In this document: piece by piece, positions 35,110 through 47,778 of the stretch
Layout of the letters: every line of letters starts with the position of its first letter
How positions within the stretch are numbered: position 1 is the first letter of the stretch
Source of the DNA: Zeus faber
Lineage: Eukaryota; Chordata; Actinopteri; Zeiformes; Zeidae
Reading direction: 5' to 3'
Length of the DNA stretch: 64,000 nucleotides
Assembly: GCA_960531495.1 (NCBI GenBank)
Contig: OY482849.1
Location: 1,931,479-1,995,478 of the forward strand
The notes under the pieces: model-generated
What the model was told of the DNA's origin: nothing
The model's database searches: none
Seen by the model: only the letters and a program-made list of their open reading frames with translations
Position numbers and translations under genes: made by a program

Positions 35110-35781
35110 CACCTTTGTGTCCATTAGAGATTTTGTGTCAAACAAAGTGGATTTGTATGGCTAAATATGTGGAGTGCCCCAAGGTTCAATTCTAGGACCA
35201 ATTATTGTTTAATCTCTATATGCTCCCACTTGCACATTTAATAAAGAAACACAAAATAAATTACCATTATTATGAGGATGATTGACAACTGTACATATCC
35301 CTATCTCCTGATGACCTACTCCCCATACACTCCCTCACTCAGTGTATTAATGATATTAATGCATGGATGTCACAGAACTTTTTACAACTGAACAAAAATA
35401 AAACAGGAATTGTCATATTTGTGGCAAAGGCTCAGAGACAGAAAATTGCAGCTCACCTCAGTTCTCTGCCCCTGGAGAGCAAAAATGAAGCCAGAAATCT
35501 GGGTGTAATCAGAGACGGCGATCTAAGTTTTAAGAGCCATATCAATCACATCACAAAATCAGCCTTCTACCATCTAAAAAACATTTTAAAATTAGGAGGC
35601 TTCCTGTCAAAAGCAGACTTTAAAATTAATCCATGCATTCATAATGAAAAGATTGGACTTCTGTAATGGCTTATTTACCGGCCTTCCGAAATCAGCTGTG
35701 CAGCTGCTACAGTTAATCCAAAATGTGGCTGGACGCGTTCTCACTGGGACTAAAAAGTTTGAAAACATCACGGTTACCAGC
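35110..35781 (+). pseudogene. L2-like LINE reverse transcriptase fragment
   Basis: Gives GVPQGSILGPI near 35167, then WMSQNFLQLNKNKTGIVIF, ARNLGVIRDGDLSFKSHINH, SAFYHLKNILKLGGFLS and RLDFCNGLFTGLPKSAVQLL up to QNVAGRVLTGTKKFENIT. The usual YADD is degraded at about 35270. It is cut at 35781 by the 5' end of an L1. Confidence 0.85.
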
Positions 35782-35919
35782 GGGGAGCATGCTGTGATCT
35801 CGCAAAAAGACGGAAGCGGAAGTGAGTAGTGAGTGGAGATCCAACAAGGCGGCGCCCTGCTACACTAACTAACGCACCGGTGGCTCCACCTCAGACAAAA
35901 TAACAAAGCGAATTGCAAA

Positions 35920-35969
<50 letters not shown>

Positions 35970-35972
<3 letters not shown>

Positions 35973-36771
35973 ACAACGCACGAAACCAAAGTGGAGGACC
36001 TCGAGGAGTATATCGATTTTTTTTTAAATGCATACGTGATGGAAGACGACCAGGACCGCATTAATCCCGGGGAAAGGAAGAAGACCGACTCAGCAACGGA
36101 AACAGACGATCTCATACCGGGTGGCGTAGAGGTTAGTGTCTTGGATGAGATTAACAAGAAACTGGACATGCTCGGTCCACTTCTCCGAGACATGACCGAG
36201 ATCAAAGCCAGTCTTGATTTCCTGCACCTCACAGTTGTTGAGATGCAAAAAGACAACGCGGATCTAAAAACCTCGCGAAGCGTCTCACGGTGGAGATGGA
36301 AGTTGTAAAAAAAATGAAAATAAAATAATGAAAGGGACTATCTTGGATATTCAATCCAGAAGTATGCGGGACAACCTCATATTTCCTGGGATCCCAGAGA
36401 ACAACACCGAGTCCCCAGAAAATATGGTGAAAGACTTTCTCTGTACCGCCCTGAAACTCCCGACGGAGAACGTGAAGCAGATCACCTTTCACCGAGTTCA
36501 TCGACTGGGACACCGTCCCCGCTCCATCATCGCTATATTTGAACACTTCAAGCACAAGGAGCTGGTTAAAAGCAAAGGACGGGAGCTGAAAGGAACAGCG
36601 CTGGGCATGAACGATCAATTCCCTCGGGAGATCAACGACCGACAGAACGTGCTGTATCCTGTTCTGAAGGAGAACTGGCAGAAGGGTGAACGCGTATCGA
36701 TGGTTGTTGATAAACTATATATAGATAGTCTGTTATACCGAAACTCCTCCACCACACCCTGGTTATTCTGA
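35970..36771 (+). pseudogene. L1 ORF1 pseudogene (copy 2)
   Basis: The N-terminal half (KVEDLEEYIDFFLNAY, DEINKKLDMLGPLLRDMTE) is in one frame to about 36280, where loss of one base relative to copy 3 shifts it. The C-terminal half resumes at 36328 with SRSMRDNLIFPGIPENN, FHRVHRLGHRPRS and VLYPVLKENWQKGERV. This is the L1 ORF1 coiled coil, RRM and C-terminal domain order. Confidence 0.88.
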
Positions 36772-37168
36772 TTATAATGCATGTATTCTTGTAATTCCGG
36801 TTAATTTATACTGCAAGATGTAGGAATAGGCATGCCATCTTTGTCAGGATTTAAAATATCGCTCACTCTCATCCCACATCCTAATTCCCGCTCCATACTT
36901 CCCTCATCATCTCACCTCCCTAATCCCTCTCTCCTTACTTCTCCTATCACTCTCACTCTATAATGTCTTTCACTTTATGTATGTCTAATCCGGTAATGTT
37001 CTGTGTTTAGCTTTGTCTACTTGTCATTTGTTTGTGGAGTTGTCTCCCTACAAACTTCCTACAATACTAGCAGTGAAAGGAATATAAAGGAGGAAACCCC
37101 AGACTTATCTATGAGAAAGCATGGGAACGGTAGTAGAGCTATTGCCTTGGACCCCCTAACTAGCCTCA

Positions 37169-40100
37169 ATGACACCCATTAAGTTTGTAAGTTGGAATGT
37201 GAGAGGCTTGGGCTCACCTGCTAAACCTAGCAAAATTCTAACTCACCTCACCAAGATGAACCCCAGCTTCTGTCTACTGCAAAAAACCCACCTCATTGCA
37301 TCTGAGCACCTCAAACAAATCCAAAAAATAATAATAATAATAATAATAATAGGCTATCGATATTGACCAATAAAGGTATCCCATATCAAAATAAACCCAC
37401 AATATCAGACCCAGAAGGGCGTTTCATAATGATTGATGGGATTTTAGGTAACATCAAATAAACCATCGTTAATATTTATGGCCCCAATGAGGATGACCCA
37501 AATTTCTTTCACAATATATTTTCAAAACTTTTAGAATTCTCTGAATCAATTATCATATTGGGAGGAGACTTCAACACAGTACTGGATCCAAATTTAGACC
37601 GTTCTCAAACCAGAAATATTCCTAAATCCTGGCGTTCATCGGACACCATTAAACAATATATGAGTGATCTTGCTCTTGGGGATTGTTGGCGATCAAATAA
37701 ACCACATTCTAGAGAATACACATATTATTCACCACCCCACCAAAGTTTCTCTAGAATCAACCATTTCTTGACAAGTAATTCCGCACTGTCCAAAATCACT
37801 AATCCAGAAATCCACTCTATTGTAATTTCCGATCACGGGTCGATAAGTTTCAACCTGATAAATGAAACAAACCGGAACCCTCCCGGCAGGTGGCGGTTTA
37901 ACACCTCACTTTTGACAGATAAAGAATTTAACCATTTCTTTTCAAGAGAATGGACTTCCTTCATTGAACTGAATGACTCCCCAGAAATATCACCATCCTT
38001 ACTTTGGGAAACAGCTAAGGCAGTACTAAGAGGTAGTATTATTTCATTCTCTACTCACAAGAAAAAGACAAGGATAAGAATGCCAAAATATACTCCAACA
38101 GCAACAAAAGAAGTTGCACTCCCAACAAGCCCACTCATCTTCTGAGCAAACCCGAAAGGAGATCAGGACAATTACATCTCAACTTGATACTATCATCCAT
38201 CAACAGACACAATTCCTTACACAACGAACAAGAGCAAATTATTTTGAATTCAATGACAAATCAAGTAAATTTCTTGCCAATCAATTGAAATGTGATAGAG
38301 AAAAATCACATATTACAGCCATCAAAGATTCACAGGGTAGAATAACATGCTCTCTGCAAGACATCAATAACATATTTAGAGACTTTTATAATAACCTATA
38401 TCACTCGGATAATGAATCGAATATATCAAACATTCACTCATTCCTTGATGATATTGACCTTCCTAAACTTTCGACGGAGCAGGCTAAACCTTAGATCAAC
38501 CACTTCTCTTGAAGGACTCAGGAAAGCCCCTCTTCTCTATGCCCAACAATAAATCACCTGGATCAGATGGCTATCCAGTGGAATTTTATAAACACTTCTG
38601 GCCACTTATCTCCCCGTTATTCATCAGAGTGGTTACAGAGGTCAAGTCAACCTCCACCAGGCCTCCGCACATGAATACTGCTCTCATTTCAGTTTTGCTC
38701 AAACCCAAAAAGGACCCAACCCTCACCTCCAGTTACAGACCCATAAGCCTTATTAATTGAGACCTTAAGATTATAAGTAAAACACTAAGCAACAGAATTG
38801 AAAAATTAATTCCATTTATAATCCACCCAGATCAAACAGGCTTTGTCAAAGGCAGAGACTCATCCAGCAATATGCATTGTTTATTCAGTCTGATGAACAT
38901 ATTTAAAAGGAACAACTTTAATACCATTATTGCCTCTTCGGATGCCGAAAAAGATAGATTTGATAGAGTTAATTGGACATATCTCTTTTCAATCCTCAAC
39001 AAATTTGGCTTCGGAGAGTCCCTCATTCAATGGATCAGAATCCTCTACAACTCTCCATCTGCTTCTGTCATCACCAATGGTTACACCTCACAGCGTTTCA
39101 CTCTACAACGCAGCACAAGACAAGGATGTCCGCTCTCCCCTTTACTATTCGCCATCTTTATTGAACCCCTCGCGGCGGCTATCCATCAAAACAGGAATAT
39201 TGAAGGCATACAAACAGGAAACTCTGTTCACAAAATCAGTTTGTATGCAGACGATATCCTGTTGTACAGACAGAACCCAATACCATCCTTACCAGAGGTG
39301 TTCAATCTTATATCTAAATTCTCAGCTATCTCAGACTATTTAATAAATTGGACTAAAACCACAGTCTTGCCACTCATTGGGGGGGACTGTAATGCTGCAA
39401 CCCAGAAACTTCACAACGGGCAATATTAGATACCTTGGTATTGATATCTCCCCCAATCGATCAGATTTGTTTACCCTTAACTTCACTCCATTGCTCAAAT
39501 CCATTAAAGAAGACCTCATTCAATGGAACAACCTACCCATCTCACAAATTGGGAGGATAGCAGCAGTGAAAATGAATACACTTCCAAAAATAAACTATAT
39601 ATTTTCATTGACCCCAGTGCAACAAACAGTACATTGGTGTAATACTCTCCACTCAATAGTCAACAAATTCTATTGGAAATACAAGAAACCGAGAATCAAA
39701 CGAGCAACACTACAGAAAAACAAAGACTGTGGAGGCCTAGCAGCCCCAAACTTTAGGTACTACTATCTAGCAAACCATCTTCAATTTAAAATTAAATGGT
39801 TACAACCAGAGCAACAAATGGCCCACGGATGGCAAGACATTGAACAATCTGAAGGTCAGGAGTTATCCGTTATCATTATTCGACTCCCATTCCTTACTGA
39901 AAAGGAAACATAATTGCTTTAAAAACCCATTTTTCGCAACAACTCTGTCAGCCTGGTGGAAATTCCTCAATCTCAGTGGTCACACTATCCAAACAAATTC
40001 ACATCAATCTGGCACAACCCAGATTTCTAAGTTAAAAACAGACTAATAATCTTTAAGTCTTGGAAAAGACAAGGAATTACTCATCTGGAACACATTTTTG

Positions 40101-40420
40101 AAAACAATTCGCTTATATCCTTCCCAACCTTAACCCAAAGGTATAATATCGGTGGCCACGGCTTCCTTCAATTCCTTCAATTACAGCAGTCTCTAAAAGA
40201 TAAAATCAAATTAACAAACAACATCCGACAACCACCTGAAATGATTTAACATCTCACTCATATTGGTCACTTGAAAAATCCCTTTTCCAGAATATACACA
40301 CTTTGATTAAAAACAGACGACACCTTATCTCTACCTACAATGAAATGGGAACGATACCTTGCTGTTCCCACGATATCAACCTGTGGAAGCTTATTTGCAA
40401 CAACACCTTTTCTATGACCG
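37169..40420 (+). pseudogene. L1 ORF2 pseudogene (copy 2)
   Basis: Starts MTPIKFVSWNVRGLGSPAK (endonuclease), is interrupted by an ATA repeat at 37328-37352, and continues with ILGGDFNTVLDPNLD and VISDHGSISFNL. RT follows with SPGSDGYPVEFYKHFW, a TGA after RPISLIN (38758-38760), RQGCPLSPLLFAIFIEPLAA and SLYADDILLYRQNP at about 39238, then YLGIDISPNRSDLFTLNF. Frameshifts are scattered; the C-terminal zinc segment is lost. Confidence 0.9.
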
Positions 40421-40450
40421 GCAACTCCAAAATGCAACTCACTTCACTTA

Positions 40451-40816
40451 AGATTTTAATCATTGTAATCTATTTCACAAAATTAAGAGTCCACAATGCA
40501 GCATTGGTGTTGAAAGGTTGATTTGAGGATCAGATGTTATTTGCTTCGATTTTCTTCAACGTAGCTAGCAACAGCTGCATGATGGTGCCGAATAATCTAC
40601 ACGTGGACAAGAAAGGGAAAGAATAACAACTGTATTGACACTTTATGACCTGTGGTGTGCGTTGGTGGAGTAATTGTTTAAAGGAGAAGAGCAGACGTAG
40701 CAGGCCGACAGATGGGGGCATAAGGACCTAAAAAGGAAGTAAGGTCCCCATTTCCAAAGCCTATCAGGCTAAAACATACTTCCTGACTTCTGCTGGGGAC
40801 GCACGCACGCACACGT

Positions 40817-40856
<40 letters not shown>

Positions 40857-41383
40857 AAATAATATCCAAACATCCGCCAATACACTCAAAGCGCAGATAG
40901 AGAGGGGAAGATGTTGAAACACTGGCCAGTGTTTATTTGTACAGTATATAGAATGGTATATTTGTTGATATATTATTCTATATTGGTATATGTCCAGGGG
41001 TCTGTGGGTTGCGATTTTAGAGGGATTCCATTGGCAGGGGTTGGAGGGGGATCCATTGTGGTTTGTCGGGTGCACAGGGCTAAGTAGTGCTGGTTTGGTG
41101 GAGGCAGCCACAACTGAGGCCAGCTACGTTATTACGTTGGGACCACAAACCACACGTTCTCTTTTCCAAACCACCGCCTGCACCCCGCCCCCCAAACTTC
41201 CCCTCTGATTCGGTCCACCTAACTTAGTTGCCTGGCCCTAGCTGAACACAGACCTTTTATGAGTAGCGGGGAAAGCTGCTTGTTTGATTGTGTGAATTAT
41301 GAGCTGGGTGACAACAAGGGCATACTGTATATATCACAGCGCAACTGTTGTGGATGAAGAGTGAGGTAGAGCGAAAAATTGTC
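40451..41383. other. pik3c2b intron 4 segment before the retrovirus
   Basis: No gene. Contains a CA microsatellite (40819-40854) preceded by GCACGCACGC. The rest is unidentified. Confidence 0.5.
40819..40854. repeat. (CA)18 microsatellite
   Basis: Perfect CA run next to GCACGCACGCACACGTG. Confidence 0.95.
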
Positions 41384-41859
41384 TGTTATAAGAATTTTAT
41401 ATGTCTATGTTTTGCTGTACTTTTCACATGAGCTTTTGTACAAGGTATGTGTACTTTGCTTTTCTTCTAAAGGCTAAATAGAGTTTATGTCTTAAAAAAG
41501 ATATGAACTAGTCACTTTCTGTGCCTTAATGTAAAGAGGAGAAAGGCAACATGTCTCAACCATCAGATAAGGGAACTTCAACAGATGATCTGTCTCAACG
41601 AAACTGCCACATCAGCGAAACTGTCTCATCAGCAAGACACATGCGGAGGCATGGCCACTCCAAAAAAAACTGTATAAAAACTTGAGCTCTCCAGTTGGAA
41701 CTGAGCAATTCCTCTGTGGCACTCTGTTGTGTTGTTACATTGAAACTGCTCCTCTTGTACAAGATTAAATACTTTATTAACCTTAAGTATGTGTCTCCGA
41801 TTTCCTCTGTAACGATTAGTCCATCCAGGAACAAAGTTTATAACAATTTAACTTTAACA
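41384..41859 (+). repeat. ERV 5' LTR
   Basis: Begins TGTTATAAGAATTTTATATG and ends TTTAACA. It has a TATA-like TGTATAAAAAC at about 41673 and ATTAAA near 41763 as a weak polyadenylation-type signal. Against the 3' LTR I count roughly 14 differences in the first 230 bases plus a length difference further in, so the insertion is not recent. Confidence 0.92.
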
Positions 41860-41865
41860 TTAATT

Positions 41866-41883
41866 TGGATCCCAACGTGGGGC
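41866..41883 (+). other. ERV primer-binding site
   Basis: TGGATCCCAACGTGGGGC starts six bases after the LTR end and begins with TGG, complementary to a tRNA CCA end. I cannot assign the tRNA with confidence. Confidence 0.7.
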
Positions 41884-42123
41884 TCCAATATCGCCCTCTT
41901 CTCTCCATAGAATCGGACCTGAAACCTTGCAAGGGGGAGTCTGGGACTCCTAAAGAAAGTTGTTAAAGGTTTGTTTTGAAACTCTGGAGTCAGGGACTCG
42001 GAAAGACGTTGTTTGGAAGGTTGTAGACTTAAACTAATCCCCCAGGACCTGAGTAAACAAAATATTGATGTATGAAAGCGTTGAAAATAACGAAAACAAA
42101 AATAAGCAAAAAAAAGATAAAAC

Positions 42124-42154
<31 letters not shown>

Positions 42155-42196
42155 TATAATAAATACATAAATAAATAAATAAATAAATAAATAAAA

Positions 42197-43400
42197 ATGG
42201 GAAATAACTGTAAGTGCTGTTGTAAAGGACAAAAGAAAGTAAAATACGAAGGAGATGCAAAACGTATGCAGACAAGAGGACAAAATAACGTAAAGTACTT
42301 AGAAAAATGGAAAAAACATTACGATTTTAAGGGAAATTTAGAGGTAGAAGAGTGTTAAAGGTTGGTGTCAGCAATAGACGACAGATCAAAAGGGAGAGAA
42401 AAGCAGAGATGAAAGAATGGGTATGAGGAAGCAAAAGCGTGGTTAGTCGTAGCAGAGGTAAGAAGTAAGGGACAGCAAAGACAGAAGGAGAAAGAAAGGG
42501 AAAGAAAGGCAGAAGAGAAAGAGAGAAAAGAAGCCGAACAAAAAGATAAAAAAAATCTGAAAAACCAAAAGGTGACTGACATGTACCCTGTTCTTTGTTC
42601 CCGCCGAGACAAACAAAGGAGAGAGTATGGTGACGAGTACGTTCCTCTGGGTCCCCCACCCCATCCTCCACCCTATCCTGAACCTCCAGTCTTAACTCCT
42701 CATCCAACGCTCTACGCTCCAGTTCCTCCAACCTCCTCCAAACCACCACGTCTCAGCCCACAGGCCACAGCACCTCCAGGGCAGTACCAATCTGACGAGA
42801 CCCCGAAAGAATAACCTGCAGCAGTAAGTCATACAATCCTTTTTCCTCACTGATCAAAAATAAACCATTGTCGCCAGAAAGAGGCGAACCGGTCCTAAAA
42901 TCTAAACAACATGCACCTATGTTCATCTGCTTTAGTTAAAAAAAACAAAAAAAAAAACACCGAATCGAATATGGCACAGCAGGCTTGCGCGTCATAAGGG
43001 AGCACGCCCTGCATGTCGAAGGAGTGCAACACACAAAAAAGAAAAAGGAGGTGAGGGACGCTTTTGAAATAAAAGGAGAGGATGAAAATAATGATGGTTG
43101 TCCTCGAGGTGCATTTCCTCGGAAATACACAGAAGCATGAGGTGGCTGGCCAGGACGGGGTGGAAAAGGTGGAGTGGGAAGGAGGAATGGACACGAGAGA
43201 GACGATGTCTGCTACAACTGTGGCAGACTGGGACATTGGGTAAGACATTGCCAATCGAGCAGGGAACACAGAGGTGGAAGGATGGAGGAGGAGGAGAAAG
43301 GGGAACCAGACCGAACGATGACTCACATCTGGCGTGAATGCCAGAGAGAAAAACAGGTCCTGCACTCACACACCCCTCACACGCACACACGGACTTAGAT
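42197..43400 (+). pseudogene. ERV gag, broken
   Basis: Starts MGNNCKCCCKGQKK at 42197; the MG start suggests N-myristoylation. It stops at 42356 after 53 codons. A lysine/glutamate-rich stretch follows in other frames, then an open block 42572-42814 with PPPYP (PPxY late-domain motif). A nucleocapsid knuckle CYNCGRLGHWVRHC follows at about 43208-43249 (CX2CX4HX4C). Frameshifts and stops separate the pieces. The capsid region seems shortened. Confidence 0.82.
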
Positions 43401-43439
43401 GAAGGCGATTCAGAAGAAATTCTCAACCTAGGAAACACT

Positions 43440-43590
43440 GACATGATGATTAGACCTGTATGAGCAGAAACCTTATGTGTCCTTGGTAGTGGGAGATAGA
43501 GAGATCGTATTTCCCTGCGATTCAGGAGCATGCAAATCGATTATACGGGAAGAAAATGCAGACGGTTTAAAAATATCTAAAGAAAAATAA
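43440..43590 (+). pseudogene. ERV protease fragment
   Basis: The frame reads PYVSLVVGDREIVFPCDSGA near 43471-43530. This has the shape of a retroviral aspartic protease N-terminus, with the catalytic D-S-G-A where many families have D-T-G-A. It ends at TAA near 43588, after which recognisable pol is lost for about 750 bases. Confidence 0.65.
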
Positions 43591-44335
43591 AATACTTCAA
43601 TTAAAGTAATTCTAATAATTAATAAATAATTAAAATAACACCACAGGGATCATTTAGGACATATATTTGTGAACTTATATTTATATAAGTGTGAACCCCC
43701 GTGCATCTATTGGCTGCAGGCTCAGGATATTAGTCTGCCTCAGCGCATGAAATTAATAATTTTGAGACAAAAAGAAAATCTATTACCCCGTACAAACTAT
43801 TATTACAGTAGGCCAGGAAAAATAATGTAACATGCCTAAGTCTAACAAAGAACTGCACTGAATTTAAATTAACAGTAAATATTTTCTTCTTTGCATGGAC
43901 TACTGTACCTTCTGTAAATTTGATATACTGACATCATGATATACTGTAAGTGCCTGGATTATTCTGCAAAAAACAAGTATTTATCAAGTATTTATCAGTC
44001 TATACGCAAACATTATGAAAAATTGATCTTGTATTGCGCTCAATGTTGGTGAAACATCACCTGAGCTCCGAGTGAATATAATATATTAGATAAAATGTAG
44101 GATAACAATAAAAAACAAACTTTAAACAGATTTAAACAGATTAACAATAAAAATGGGTATTACAACAACATACTGTCAGACAATAAGTGTAAGTCTAAGA
44201 ATTAACAATTAACTATTGAATAAGCCAAGAAATCATCAAGAAGTTAGAATGAATTGCAAAATACAATAATTAAGAATTAATTTGGAAATAAAGAAAGACC
44301 AATCGCTAATAACTCGGCAAGATTAGATACAATAG
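43590..44335. other. AT-rich segment in place of ERV reverse transcriptase
   Basis: No RT motif can be read in any frame here. The stretch is AT-rich, with TAATTAATAAATAATTAAAA at its left and AATAATTAAGAATTAATTTG at its right end, which may mark an inserted AT-rich element. Either RT was deleted and replaced or it decayed beyond recognition. Confidence 0.55.
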
Positions 44336-44934
44336 CGAGAGCATTACCACCGTGCCTTCAAGCTGTGCAAGCAGCAGCCCTCAAGATCCAACAATGAGCA
44401 CCAGTAGTGTTGTTTCACTCCCTGACCTTAAAAGTTCCACATGCAGTCTCAATACCTCTCTTACAGAATAAAATCGCTTTCTAGTCCCCTGCCAGACACC
44501 TCGGGTGTATGGCAGTTCTATTATCTCAACCTCATCTTACAATGGAACGATGTACCACTCTGAGTGCTTCCACCCTTTTACCATCTGCTGCGGATGGGGA
44601 GACGCATGACTGCATCTACTGATAGTCAGTAAGCTTTCTCCACCCTACACGTCTTCGCGGCACAATGGAAGAACAGAGGTATGGTCACATCCACGGGAAA
44701 AACAATTATACATGCAGAACTAATATTAGTACTACTAGACGCGATTCTCCTACCAAAAGCTGTAGCAGTCTGTAAATGCGCCGCACACACCAACGGAACA
44801 GATCCCGTTTCACAATGCAATCGCTTCGCTGACAAGGAAGCGAAAGTCGCGGCCACCCGACCACACACGAACACAGATGCAGTGGAAAAACAAGGGAGTG
44901 AAACAAACAGATAATTGCATTTGGAAATGACCAA
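44336..44934 (+). pseudogene. ERV RNase H / connection region remnant
   Basis: The frames read LPPCLQAVQAAALKIQ and VVLFHSLTLKVPHAVS, then LTMERCTTLSASTLLP, typical of the retroviral connection domain. Then HAELILVLLDAILLPKAVAV, KCAAHTNGTDP and RFADKEAKVAA follow, from the end of RNase H. Several stops and frame changes. Confidence 0.75.
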
Positions 44935-45004
44935 ACGATAAACCCATCCTCCCTAAATCTCTTTTTAGATTTGCCAGAGGTATACCCATGTCTCAACAGG
45001 AGGG

Positions 45005-45709
45005 ATGATCAATATGGTTGAATGTCAGTTCACAACATACAGATTTCATAATTACTCTAAAAAAGTTTGTGCATCATGTCTGATTTGCTCCAAACAAAAC
45101 GCACAGGGCAGATTACGACCAAAGAGAGGGGCTTTCCCACCGGCTACCTATCAGTTTCAAACAATATGCATGGATTTTATAGAAATAAATAAAGCAGAAG
45201 ATAGGAAGTACTGTTTAGTGGTAATAGACATGTTTTCTAAATGGGTAGAAATAATACCAACAGTAACTAATGATGCTATCATGGTGGCCAAGGCTCTGGC
45301 TACCATAATAGCACCGAGATTCAGGTTTCTAGAAATTATATATTGTGACAACGGTCCACATTTTAGAAATCAAGTCAAATCAAAATTATCAGAAATATTT
45401 GGCATACAATTAAAAAATCATTGTAGCTACCATCCACAATCGGCAGGTCTGGTAGAAAGGACTAATGGAACAATCAAAGCTAAATTAAGAAAAGCTATGG
45501 ATGAAACAGGGAAAACATGGATTGTGTGTTTACCAGCAGTAGCAATTAGATTACACATTTATTTTAAGAACCCTAGGCATATTACCATTTGAAATGTTAT
45601 ATGGAAGACCCTATAGAATACCTCTCATACAAATGAACGGAGATGATACAGATTTGACAGAAACAATTGTTGATTATATGAGTAAAATGTTGAAAAACAA
45701 AGAAATTAC
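45005..45709 (+). pseudogene. ERV integrase N-terminal and core domains
   Basis: Open from 45005 to 45592: CASCLICSKQNAQGR (second half of the HHCC zinc site) and the DDE core. The catalytic residues are at positions 57 (MDF), 115 (CDNGPHF) and 151 (GLVERTNG), the last two spaced D-x35-E. A frameshift near 45575 and a hAT transposon at 45718 separate the core from the C-terminal domain at 47779. Confidence 0.88.
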
Positions 45710-45717
45710 AGCTAGAG

Positions 45718-47770
45718 CAAGGGTGGAAAAACTTTTTGGCTCAGGGGCCACATTGACTTTTAAAATTTGACAGACTGGCCGGGTCAGCACAAGATGCATA
45801 CATATCAAACATAAACAGAAAAAAAGCATTACAGTGTTAATACACTTGTCTTTTAGTGGTAACAGTGTTGTTGATCACCCATTTTTGCCAGTGCATCGAA
45901 GTCTGGTGTTAGTTTTGTTGTGGCAATTCTCAGAACAGATCTGAGGTGTTCATCACTCAACTGGGATCTGTGGGGTGCTTTGTTGGTGTTCATCACACTA
46001 AAATTCTGTTCACACGCATACGTAGAGCCAAACAACACCAGCATCCTCTGTGCCATCTTCTGGATGTTTGGCTGGGCTTAATGAAGCATATAACTCATCC
46101 AGTTAAAGAGAGTTGAACTTCTCCTTTAAGACGGTGAGATCAATCAGTTCCAACTGCAACTCCTGTGGCGCCGTTTCAGGGTCTTGTGAGAAGGGACATG
46201 ACACCAGATGAAGTGACTTGTCAATTTTTTCAAAATCAGAGACCCGATGGCAAAATTCTTCATGCAGGTCATCCGGTGATTTCCTGTATTTTTTTCACAT
46301 GTTTCACATGCCTCTTTCAACGTAGCCAGTGTGGGGAAATGAGCGAATGACTTGTTTTGCATTTGCTTTGAGAATAAAGCTAGCTTGGTTTTGAAGGCTA
46401 TGACGTTTGTATGCATTTCATGCACAAACTGGTCTTTCCCTTGTAGCTTCAGTAAGCTAAATCACAAATCCAATCTGTGTCACTCAGCTCAGGAAACTTG
46501 TCAGTGTTCTCAAGTATCTCCAAAAATGAGAATCTCCTGTTTGAGCTCCCACACTGGTTGACATACTTTCCCCAAACTTAAACAGTGGACATTAGAATGG
46601 TAAAGCTGGTAAAACTTCAAGAAACTTAATAAACTGACGATGGGGAAGTCCCCTCGCTCGAATAAAGTTAACAAGTTTTACAACTGGCTTCACCACGTGG
46701 TCAAGCTGCAATACAGATTTACACAGTGCTTCCTGGTGAATTATGCAGTCTAGGAGAATTAACTCCTGCTCAGGGTTTTTATTTTTCACCCTCTCCTGGA
46801 TTCTTTTGAGCAGCCCAACGTTTTTTCCCGTCAGATTTGGCGATCCATCTATGGGAACGTTGGCGACACACTGTCATACAAATCCTCTCCCCGTGTTTTC
46901 CCTTTTAGGGATTCCATGGCCAAAAACCCCTCAGTTTTCTCAAAATTGTCATTAATCCCTCTGATGAAAATTAAAAGCTGAGCGGTGTCCTTTATGTCAT
47001 TACTTTCCACCAGTGCCAAAGAATATAATGTAAATGACTCCGGTTTTTGTTTAGCTTGCTACCTAGGTCTTAGTCAATTATTTCAACACGGCGAGTAACT
47101 GTCCTGCGTGATAAGCTAATTTTTTTAAGTTTGTTCTTGCTCTCAGGACACAAGATACCTGCTGTCTCTACTATGCACTCTTTGAGAAACTCCCCTTTGG
47201 AGAAAGGCTTGCTGGCTTTTGCTAATTTGAATGCCAGCAAATAACTTGCCTTCGTGCTTGATTCTTGGATGGCAGTTTGTCGGATAAAGGTGGTTTGCTG
47301 AGCCTGCAAGCCAGCTGCCAACCTCTGAGCGGTAGCCGTCCGTTATGCGTTGATTGGTTGTTACCGTAATTAGCATGCTTGGTAGAAAAGTGGGGGCTGA
47401 CGTATTCCTTTAAAACCGCAATCGTTTCTTGGCAAATAAGACATACAGCCTTTGACCAGACCTAGGTAAAAAAAGTATTTAGTTGTCCATTCCTTATTAA
47501 ACACTCGGCACTCACTGTCAACTTTTCTTTGGCCCACTCATTGTTGCAGATGGGTTCAGAGTAGTAGCAGAGTAATAACAGAGAGAAGCTCGGGCTCCGC
47601 AAAATCAAGTCACTGCGCCTAATACGCCACCTGGTGAAACGCCAGGCATTACAGGTCAAGATCAAATGAATGCAGTCATAATTATGAATTCTGTACCAAT
47701 CTTCGGCAGGCCGGATTAAAAAGACCAACGGGCCGGATGTGGCCCGCGGGCCGTAGTTTACCCACCCCTG
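45718..47770 (-). mobile_element. hAT-Charlie-like transposon inside ERV pol
   Basis: A 2053-base element with ends CAAGGGTGGAAAAACTTTTT and, inverted, CAGGGGTGGGTAAACTACGG. It is flanked by a perfect 8-base duplication AGCTAGAG (45710-45717 and 47771-47778). It interrupts the retroviral integrase reading region, so it inserted after the provirus. The duplication and ends are diagnostic of the hAT superfamily. Confidence 0.95.
45853..47376 (-). pseudogene. hAT-Charlie transposase pseudogene
   Basis: On the minus strand, pieces in order are: ATTFIRQTAIQESSTKASYL-type sequence with FSKGEFLKECIVETAGILCP (47300-47100), then IIHQEALCKSVLQLDHVVKP and VNFIRARGLPHRQF (46750-46620), FKTKLALFSKQMQNKSFAHF (46400), and STYACEQNFSVMNTNKAPHR with SDEHLRSVLRIA (46000-45890), the C-terminal dimerisation part. 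This resembles the Charlie-type transposase domesticated in GTF2IRD2. Stops and frameshifts throughout. Confidence 0.85.
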
Positions 47771-47778
47771 AGCTAGAG

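Larger units (their letters stand above)
35782..40450 (+). mobile_element. L1 LINE copy 2, the longest copy
   Basis: Starts GGGAGCATGCTGTGATCTCG directly in the L2 fragment. It has a leader with an (AT)n run (35926-35962), ORF1, a spacer and ORF2, and stops near 40450 within the C-terminal part of ORF2, so the 3' end is missing. Antisense to pik3c2b, in intron 4. Confidence 0.92.

Noticed and set aside
42029..43531. Minus-strand frames rich in F, S and L
   Set aside because: Antisense of the lysine/glutamate-rich gag region.
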